Part shown: positions 57,291 to 64,000 of the stretch, piece after piece
Numbering within the stretch: position 1 is the first letter of the stretch
How the letters are laid out: every line of letters starts with the position of its first letter
The notes under the pieces: generated by a model
Databases searched by the model: none
Told to the model about the DNA's origin: nothing
What the model saw: only the letters and a program-made list of their open reading frames with translations
Assembly (NCBI GenBank): GCA_023014485.1
Contig: JAJOZX010000197.1
Span: 1,775,001 to 1,839,000, forward strand
DNA from: Bathynomus jamesi
Lineage: Eukaryota > Arthropoda > Malacostraca > Isopoda > Cirolanidae
Direction of reading: 5' to 3'
Length of the DNA: 64,000 nucleotides
Program-made: the position numbers and the translations under genes

Positions 57291-57339
57291 CCTGTTGTAT
57301 ACAGAATACCGGTAGTAGAAGGCATAACAATAAACAACA

Positions 57340-57526
57340 TTGCATCATTCTTTTTATTTAAATATATAGAAAATAAATATACATTTGAGGAATATGCGTA
57401 TAACAGAAATATATACACACAATTATGGATATATATATATATATATTATATATATATAAAATAAAATATACATTTCATATACATTTGAGGAATATGCGTA
57501 TAACAGAAATATATACACACAATTAT

Positions 57527-57574
<48 letters not shown>

Positions 57575-57900
57575 TATATATATAAAATAAAATATACATT
57601 TCATATACATTTCAATATGTACATAACAGAAATATATACACATAATTATATATAAATAAATATACATTTCAAATAAATATACATTTCATATACATTTCAA
57701 TATGTACATAACAGTACAGGAGAAATATACACACACACACACACACAATCATAATTATATATAAAATAAAATATACATTTCATATACACTTCAATATGTA
57801 CATAACAGTACAGGAGAAATATCAAGCAATATATATATATATATATATAAACACAAATCAATAGAAATATGCGTATAATCGTCAAGCAAAATATATATAT
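57340..57900 (+). repeat. AT-rich tandem repeat with (TA)n and (CA)n
   Basis: Repeated units of AAATATACATTTCATATACA, TATGCGTATAACAGAAATAT and ACACACAATTATGGATATA, four to five diverged copies. It borders the virus-like ORF cluster. Confidence 0.85.
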
Positions 57901-57905
57901 ACAAT

Positions 57906-58253
57906 TCACTTTTTTTTCAAAATACTAAAATCGGTCTTAATCGAGTTTACAATTACATCATTATTGCTCTGCATTACGCAGTCTATGCGGCTTAATAATA
58001 TTTCACCGCTTAAAGTATAGGGAAACCTGTATTCGATATGAATGGCTTTCATATCGTTCAGTACTATTTTTGTCCCCACTTTACAACCGGTTGGCAAGTC
58101 ATCTTTAAATACGTCTAGAATACAATCAAAAGCACGCACAAAGAGTTCATCGTTAGCTACATTATTAAACGCAAGTTTATAAGAATGCTTTTCCAATCGA
58201 GGGTTTATTTCTACCGACTCGAGCTTTTCAATCGTGAACTCTTCACTCAACAT
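57906..58253 (-). CDS. Hypothetical protein, PolB N-terminal-domain-like
   Basis: 115 codons from ATG 58253, overlapping the end of the upstream ORF by 11 bases, which is typical of compact viral gene packing. The segment EILLSRIDCVMQSNNDVIV resembles, by eye, the EYILGRIMQAVQSSI region near the N-terminus of the polymerase on the same strand (63543-63226). The spacing to the following hydrophobic strand is similar. It may therefore be a stand-alone relative of the domain that precedes the exonuclease in Polinton-type polymerases. It ends with a KKK tail just before the AT-rich repeat. Function unknown; the frame is intact. Confidence 0.55.
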   Translation of the reverse strand: MLSEEFTIEKLESVEINPRLEKHSYKLAFNNVANDELFVRAFDCILDVFKDDLPTGCKVGTKIVLNDMKAIHIEYRFPYTLSGEILLSRIDCVMQSNNDVIVNSIKTDFSILKKK

Positions 58254-58956
58254 AACGGCAATTGAAATAATCTTCTAAATCGTTACGGCAACTGCGCGTT
58301 ATATAAAGAAATAGTTCTTCAGGGTGAACGGTGTAGGTGAGCTCAGCCTTGTACCGATCAATTGCTTTGTACCAAAGTTCATGGTATTTCAAAGAGTCTA
58401 AACTTTTTAAATAAACATCCAGCACTAGACCATTCTCACCAGTCCTACACTCGGTAAACCCATCGAGCAGAGCAGTGTATGCGTATTCAAGAACTGTATC
58501 AAAATAAAGCATATCCGTAACACGCGCGTCTAATATAGGTTTCAGTTTACGGAATCCGACGATTTCAAACATTCTGTCGAGGATGAAACGGTTTCGCGTA
58601 GGAATAAGAGCGTTATTATCAGAAGCATTCTTCCACATCAGCCTTATATCAATGCATGGCCGATCGTTATTTATACACAACGTACATACAACGGCGTATG
58701 AGGGCGCGTCACTAATCTGCTCTCTTCTTGTACCTACGTTAGCAGGTATTTTATAACGATCTTCACACCACTTATCAACTATCACAAAGATTCTATTCAT
58801 CTCCTCGATACTTAAATAAACCCGTTTGTTTGTCGGTCTACATTCCGTTTCCAGTACATAGCTAATGGTACCGGAATTACGCCTGAACACGCGCAACGAT
58901 TTCGTCACGGACACATCGTACGAGGCGTTGAGAATGCTGCTCAAAGGAAGTTCCAT
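58243..58956 (-). CDS. Hypothetical protein (paralogue of the 59157-59746 ORF)
   Basis: 238 codons from the ATG at 58956 (MELPLSSILNASYDV); the frame is open further upstream without a better start. Contains IFVIVDKWCEDRY, matched by IMSLVDGWCDKRY in the next ORF upstream. Both proteins follow it with a hydrophobic strand and an acidic helix, suggesting a duplicated gene. No signal peptide, membrane segment or known domain is recognised. Its stop overlaps the next ORF's start. Position downstream of a polymerase on the same strand suggests an accessory or structural gene of a Polinton/adintovirus-like element. Confidence 0.6.
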   Translation of the reverse strand: MELPLSSILNASYDVSVTKSLRVFRRNSGTISYVLETECRPTNKRVYLSIEEMNRIFVIVDKWCEDRYKIPANVGTRREQISDAPSYAVVCTLCINNDRPCIDIRLMWKNASDNNALIPTRNRFILDRMFEIVGFRKLKPILDARVTDMLYFDTVLEYAYTALLDGFTECRTGENGLVLDVYLKSLDSLKYHELWYKAIDRYKAELTYTVHPEELFLYITRSCRNDLEDYFNCRYVE

Positions 58957-59156
58957 CGTATTCGAGGAGCGCACGTCTACTCGGTTCAAGCTCTGAGATA
59001 ACTATGAGCCGTGTGAGGCACAGGCAGGAACGGTTCGACGGGCGGCTGACTCGATGATACGTGAATGGGCATGTTCGTACGACTCGAATTGTTGCACATA
59101 TTTGTTTTTTCCGTTTCGTCACTACCAGCCTACGCACTTTGGATAAGAACTAGGCG

Positions 59157-59746
59157 CTAATCATCTCCACACTCCGGCGCACTATTTGAGAGGAACATAT
59201 GCTCATATTTTTCCTTTCTACCCATCAAACGATACTCGTCTCTAAAATCTGTTAAAAACTCACGCATGGCACTAGCCACAACCTCACTATGAACCTCATC
59301 ATGATATACGTTAATATAGTGATAAAAACACCTAAGATTGTCCATGATCACGAGATTCACATTTTCAGACGTAGGGTATGAGTAATCGACATGGTGTAGC
59401 ATGACGTAATACCGCTTGTCACACCACCCATCCACAAGGCTCATTATCCATACCTGCTGCTTCTCTTCTGCACGCGTTGTTTCTTTTACTTCACGGTGTA
59501 TGTGAGACTTTATAAAGTTTAGCCCTGCAGCATACTTCAGCACATCGTCTGTGCAACGAAAGCCTTCAACAGTCTCACCAGAACATCCGTAGAGTATTTG
59601 TACATCTTGGAACTTCGCACAATCCAATGTGGTTTTAAAAGAGGCATAGGAGGGGGGAATAGGAAGTTTTCGGTATCCACCACATCCTCACACTTTACTG
59701 AATACCATTTCATAAACGTTGTGCAAGCGATATTAAAGGTAGCCAT
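59157..59746 (-). pseudogene. Hypothetical virus-like protein with one frameshift
   Basis: The likely start is the ATG at 59746 (MATFNIACTTFMKWYS). The frame breaks near 59630-59640 in an A/T-rich run and continues in the frame that ends at 59157 (stop after CGDD). The intact part holds QQVWIMSLVDGWCDKRYYVM and VNLVIMDNLRCFYHYINVYH. The VD.WC..RY motif is shared with the ORF at 58243-58956. Function unknown. The frameshift may be real decay or an assembly error; the neighbouring polymerase is also frameshifted. Confidence 0.6.
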
Positions 59747-59773
59747 TTCAATATACGTCTGATCTGAATACAC

Positions 59774-60026
59774 GTCTGATCTCTCGGCTTACTGCGGTCG
59801 ACTGACCACGCAGGGACTCCCAGATAGTAGCATGACTCACGCAGTGGGCGGAGCTTAGAACTTTCACCTACACACACACACACACACACAAAGGAGAAAG
59901 TGAAACGCTATTTGATTTATTGAGATATTCATATATTTACAAATACGATTCGAGATATTCAAGTTATATATACATATATATTTACAAATAGATACGATTA
60001 TATACAAGACGTGTGAGTTAGAAGCA
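59774..60026. other. Spacer between virus-like ORFs
   Basis: Contains (CA)n at 59872-59889 and AT-rich sequence between the end of the polymerase ORF and the next ORF. No promoter can be assigned. Confidence 0.5.
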
Positions 60027-61133
60027 TCATTGGTATCCAAAGGGTACGGTATCATAGGTGCCAGGTAACTGGTAACGTTTCCTATAGGTGTTACGGCACA
60101 CCATCGTACCCCTAAGTTCCTTCACGCCTCCCAGCTTCTGCGCCCGAAAATTGTGGGTGCCTACAATTAGTTGGTGAGGTTGCAAACATACTAGATCCTT
60201 CAACGACTCAAAGTTAACAACCTCCCGATTCGCATGGTTGAGCGTAATACCCTTTGCCTTCACGATATATTTCATTTCATCCCCTACCCTGACCCGTACC
60301 CCATAAGTCTTAGGTCCTGTTGAGATAAAAGAGTCGGCGTATGCGTCGTCCCCATACTCGTCCTTGATCTCATCAGTGAGCTCGCCGAGGAACTCCCCAA
60401 TAGCGGGCATGTAATCACCCTCCCTCTCTGTGAATATCACGCTATCTGTATCGGCATACAATACTCTCCGCCCAAGAGAATGCAATAGACCCCAAAGTTT
60501 TATACGGGCGTAGGCTGTTGTGAAGCTCGCCACAGGTATGTTTGTAACCCTTGAGGTATCTGTGGCAAATTCAGTGTTGTTGTACTTTATTACGTAAGTA
60601 TTACCTACATTCACGATCTCCATGACCTCTTTATCGGGGGCATTGGCATAATCCCAGACATCGCTATAACTTTGTGCCAAATGAATGTTCCCTCTGCCGG
60701 TATTCTGCGCAAATTTTCCCCATAGACTGTTTAGACACAATTTTGCACTAAAGCGCTTGCCAGGATTCTTTACAATTTGGACACGATCAAGTTGTATACC
60801 TTCGCGGTCGCGGTAACGTTGAATATAGGCAGACTTTTCATCTTCGGTATCAACTCCTCGCGGATACCCTGATGCTTCAACCTTATCCTTCAAAAAGGCG
60901 TTTATATATGGTGTGAAAAGGTTGGGGAGCTTCTGAAACCTCCACACCTCGTGTATCTTCAGTATTCTATAACCATGGCGTACGGCTAGGGCCAGCTCAG
61001 GACTTGTATATACGCCTCTGATCTTACGCTGGTGGGGTATATGGTTACATTCGCCGTTATCCTCTTCCGCGCACTTCACGCACAGGGGAAACATGAGTTG
61101 TCGTCGATAACGACAGGTAAGACTGGCATCCAT
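60027..61133 (-). pseudogene. PolB polymerase domain, C-terminal part (motifs B and C)
   Basis: A 368-codon open frame. KLCLNSLWGKFAQN (residues 131-144) is motif B and YADTDSVIF (226-234) is motif C, whose two Asp residues bind metal. KYIVKAKGITLNHANREVVN is typical of protein-primed PolB of Polintons and related viruses. The TPR1-like loop and motif A lie in a different frame upstream (61186-61857), so the gene is broken between 61133 and 61195. It ends at its own stop after FGYQ. Enzyme role: replication of a linear, protein-primed genome. Confidence 0.9.
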
Positions 61134-61185
61134 AAATTGCGTGGGGGGAGTACGTCTACGAAAGAGAGCCCAAAGTAATGATCAT

Positions 61186-61857
61186 TCAAATTTTTTGAAA
61201 ATTCATTGATGGATGGTAGGCTAGGCCCACCAGTTTCTCAGGAGCGCCCACGGGGTACGGATTGCTCTTCATCACGTATGGGTATAAAGAACAGAAATCG
61301 TAGTAATGGAGCTTCACGCCCTCCGTAGGTGGGAAGTATAGTCTGAAAGGATTTGTACGTCCTCCAAACAAGCTATCACCACATTTGAGAGGATCCAGCA
61401 CCATTGAACGCTTGATCGTTTTTATTTCCTCACGGTATACATCGTCTGTCTCCATCCGTGCATCATATTCATGCTCCCACAAGACTTTGTGAGTGAACTG
61501 TGATCCTATAAGTTGATCGCGGGTGCGGGTCGATGCAAGACAGTCGGCAGGAGACCTACCGTTGATATCTCCGGTGACTCCGCACTCAGGACGGGGGCAT
61601 CCATGCCACCAGCAACCGTTAAAGGAATACACAGTCTTCACACCAGTGACACGGTTTTCACTTAACCCATCAACCCAAAAAACACGTCCATTAATCTTAA
61701 TGGGTACTTCGCCCGTGTTGCGGGCGTGCTTTATGTATACACCTGTTTGTTGCTGCAGGTGTATGAGCCAGTAAATAGCCTTGTGTCCGTAACTGAGGGG
61801 GTTGTTTCGGTGAATAATGGCTAAGGTGTCTTTAGGCATGAAGTTATTCTTGAACAC
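61186..61857 (-). pseudogene. PolB fragment with motif A
   Basis: Contains SFNGCWWHGCPRPECG, the YxGCxxHGCxxC signature of Polinton/adintovirus-type PolB, and DFCSLYPYVMKSNPYP, motif A. It is flanked on both sides by frame breaks: the upstream exonuclease frame leaves it near 61920 and the downstream frame starts after 61195. The catalytic residues visible here are intact. Confidence 0.88.
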
Positions 61858-62060
61858 CGTAAAACATAATGATGCGATGGTGGTTGCGACTTGCAGTGGA
61901 TCGCATTTGAACGGGCTATGTACATACTTCTAAAGGCCTGGAAACATACTCTAAGCACGCGCACATCATTCACGCAATAACGCTCACATTCATCAGCTAT
62001 ATTATAAGGGTTACTTTCATTACTGTCGTAGTATCGATCAAAGTCTTCACGTTCATCCAT
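61821..62060 (-). pseudogene. PolB fragment with exonuclease motif III
   Basis: CERYCVNDVRVLRVCFQAFR carries the YxxxD exonuclease III motif. The frame is linked to the upstream part across a C5 homopolymer near 62076-62082, where a one-base length change separates it from the 61997-63328 frame. It is separated from the downstream part near 61920. Confidence 0.85.
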
Positions 62061-62084
62061 GCAGTCAAAATAATGTTTGGGGGT

Positions 62085-63328
62085 GGTGGGCCTACGTAGT
62101 TTAAAGTCTCGCTGGTGAGGAAAGTGTATGGGAAGTATCCTTTGGAAACTTCAGCTGCTACTCCCATCACCTTGGGTAGCTTTGCTAATTTACAAGGTGT
62201 GAATAATAAAGTATCTTTAAATTGTACATTGCCTCTTATCTGCATCTGTATTAATTTGTTGCCTCTTTTCAATGGATCACCTGTAAATATCTCAGAGGAT
62301 TCGTGTTCAAGCAACTCCTTATAAAGGAACTGCGTGTCAAACTTTGCCCCGTTATGGGCGAGAATATACACAGTCATTTTTTTGAACTTGTCGGCTAACT
62401 TGACAATATAGGACACAAATAGTTTCACAGGACTATCGCTGACATTCGTTTTAAAAACGTTTGTCCGTTTACCGCATTTGGGGCACTCGTCACATTCGAT
62501 ACCCATACACTCATCACAGATGGTCTGGCTCACAAGTAAATGTGGAATTACCTCTTTGGTTTCAGCGTTCGTATATGTTTCTATATCGTAGTACACAGTT
62601 ATACAAGGGTTATTTTTAGGCTTAGCATCTTTCATATAACACACATGCTTTACTCCATCCGCCTTATATTCCTCCTGGCATGTAGGACAGTGAATTACGT
62701 CGCACTTGTGCTTAAATTTTCCCCAATTATCCATTGTGTGAAACATACCACATTCACAGATTCTCATTTTCCTGCACGTACCAATTGATTTATGGAGATC
62801 AAAGCAGCTATTATTGAAAAATGTGCGTCTACACACATCACAGTCTCTCTTCTCAACTACACGGCTTTCACATTTGGTGCTTTTACACTGCTCACATACC
62901 ATGTGACATTCTTTACAATGTCTCACTATATCATCCGCAAACTCGAGGCACCCCTTACACAAATCATGATGTCTCCCATATTTTCGACTTTTGTCATAAC
63001 TCGCGTAAAGCCCCCTTATATTACGGATGGGGAGATACGTTGTCCCTGACAATCCTAAAATAAGTAGGGGTCTTGTACGATCTCTCACACACCTTTTAAA
63101 AACATACACAGTCCGGCGGCGATCATCCAAACCAAATACAACTATGCGCACATTCATTTCCTGTTCTACCTTTCTCAGCTCTTCAGGACCCATATTACAG
63201 TCAAATTCAAGTTCACAGTCTACAGCTAGTTTACGGGCACGCTCAACGATCGTAGGCAGCCAAATTTTTGAGTCCGTGTATTTTGTACAGTAAACATACG
63301 TGCTAAGAGTACTGCTATAAAGCCACAA
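62085..63328 (-). pseudogene. PolB cysteine-rich region and 3'-5' exonuclease (motifs I and II)
   Basis: Within a 443-codon frame (whose last 28 codons, to 61997, follow a frameshift), residues 124-230 hold a dense zinc-ribbon-like Cys/His array (CKGCL, CKECH, CEQCK, CDVC, CECG, CPTC). VYYDIETYTN (246-254) is exonuclease motif I. YILAHNGAKFDTQFLYKELL (321-340) is motif II. The arrangement Cys-rich array then DIE exonuclease is that of Polinton/Maverick and adintovirus polymerases. An additional CxxC pair (CDECMGIECDECPKC) lies between motifs I and II. The N-terminal join to 63226-63543 is out of frame near 63300. Confidence 0.9.
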
Positions 63329-63543
63329 CCACGATCGACGTTTATATGCCTTCGGTAAATAGTTGGAGAATTGAAGTTAAGAGTGTACGGTATGGCACTA
63401 TGACCCGCAACACGGAATACACGGTCAATATTTACCGTGAAGTTGTCCATATTGAAGGCTATACTACTTTGGACGGCTTGCATTATACGCCCTAATATAT
63501 ATTCTACATCTTCAGCAGCCAAACGTCTGAACGGTACTATCAC
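63226..63543 (-). pseudogene. PolB N-terminal domain fragment
   Basis: Open frame with EYILGRIMQAVQSSI and a following hydrophobic strand (FTVNIDRVFRV), a pattern common at the N-terminus of Polinton-type polymerases. The frame shifts near 63300 into the Cys-rich region. Upstream it stays open to about 63665. Confidence 0.7.
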
Positions 63544-64000
63544 CCAATAATCGTCTACATCACCGTCATCTGACCCGAACCCAAAGGACAGACTCGTCCT
63601 GACCTCACGCTCGTCGCGATTCTGAAGAGCAAACTCTATAATAGCTCTACTACCCTGCGTATCCCGCGCTCAATTCCATTGCTATACAGGGCTCTTGGGT
63701 CTACCCTGACTCTATACCGATTTCTAGTCATGGGGGGGGTGGGGGCTGCGGCGCGCACTAACTCGAACGTAATAACATCCTCAACAGAACGGGGGGCGGA
63801 ATTAGTGGGTATATTAGGTGCTGCTGATGGGGGCCCTGTTGCGTAGGAGGGTTGGGGATCTATTATTGTAGACTTAACAGAACGGGGGGCGGAATAAGGG
63901 GGTATATTAGGTGCTGCTGCTGCTGGGGAGTTGTTGCGTAAGAGGTTGAGGGTTGGGGGTCTGCTGCAACAGGTACGTATTTCGGCCGCTTTATACCTGA
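63544..64000 (-). pseudogene. Proline/alanine-rich upstream part of the PolB reading frame
   Basis: The minus strand is largely open. It encodes a repeated block AAPNIP.(Y/N)SAPRSV, the two copies 93 bp apart (near 63783 and 63876 on the plus strand), i.e. a 31-codon repeat. TPPMTRNRYRVRVDPRALYS follows, and a frame break lies near 63665. It probably belongs to the same polymerase polyprotein or a disordered N-terminal extension. It continues past the right edge of the window. Confidence 0.5.

Overview
The window looks like nuclear DNA of an arthropod, most probably a decapod crustacean. It is AT-rich and full of (TA)n, (CT)n, (TG)n and (AAT)n microsatellites, Tc1/mariner and hAT elements, tRNA- and 5S-derived short repeats, and fragments of RTE- and Jockey-like LINEs. 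The main gene is most similar, by eye, to insect Patched. The species cannot be named from the sequence.

Positions 843-32994 (+) hold a complete patched gene, the Hedgehog receptor. Sixteen coding exons can be placed to the base at GT/AG junctions. Their lengths sum to 4191 nt, an open frame of 1396 codons plus stop, and every exon phase agrees. The product has 12 membrane segments, a sterol-sensing domain, two large ectodomains and a cytoplasmic tail that keeps several short motifs found in fly Ptc. Introns 2, 5 and 11 are 4-10 kb and repeat-rich.

Positions 32995-50800 and 51690-57905 are intergenic or intronic repeat terrain. They hold internally deleted mariners, hAT-type and other TIR elements, long foldback repeats (some built from head-to-head tRNA-derived units), RTE-like and Jockey-like reverse transcriptase tails, and a triple nest of DNA transposons at 51802-55340. 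Many elements sit directly inside (TA)n tracts. One unrecognised exon (50801-51689, +) encodes a hydrophilic protein with an AT-hook-like motif.

Positions 57906-64000 (minus strand) hold part of a virus-like element. A protein-primed family-B DNA polymerase of Polinton/adintovirus type is broken by several frameshifts but keeps its exonuclease and polymerase motifs. Downstream of it lie three small unrecognised ORFs. Two of these appear to be paralogues, and the third resembles the polymerase N-terminal domain. The element runs off the right edge of the window, so its integrase, ATPase and capsid genes, if present, are not visible.
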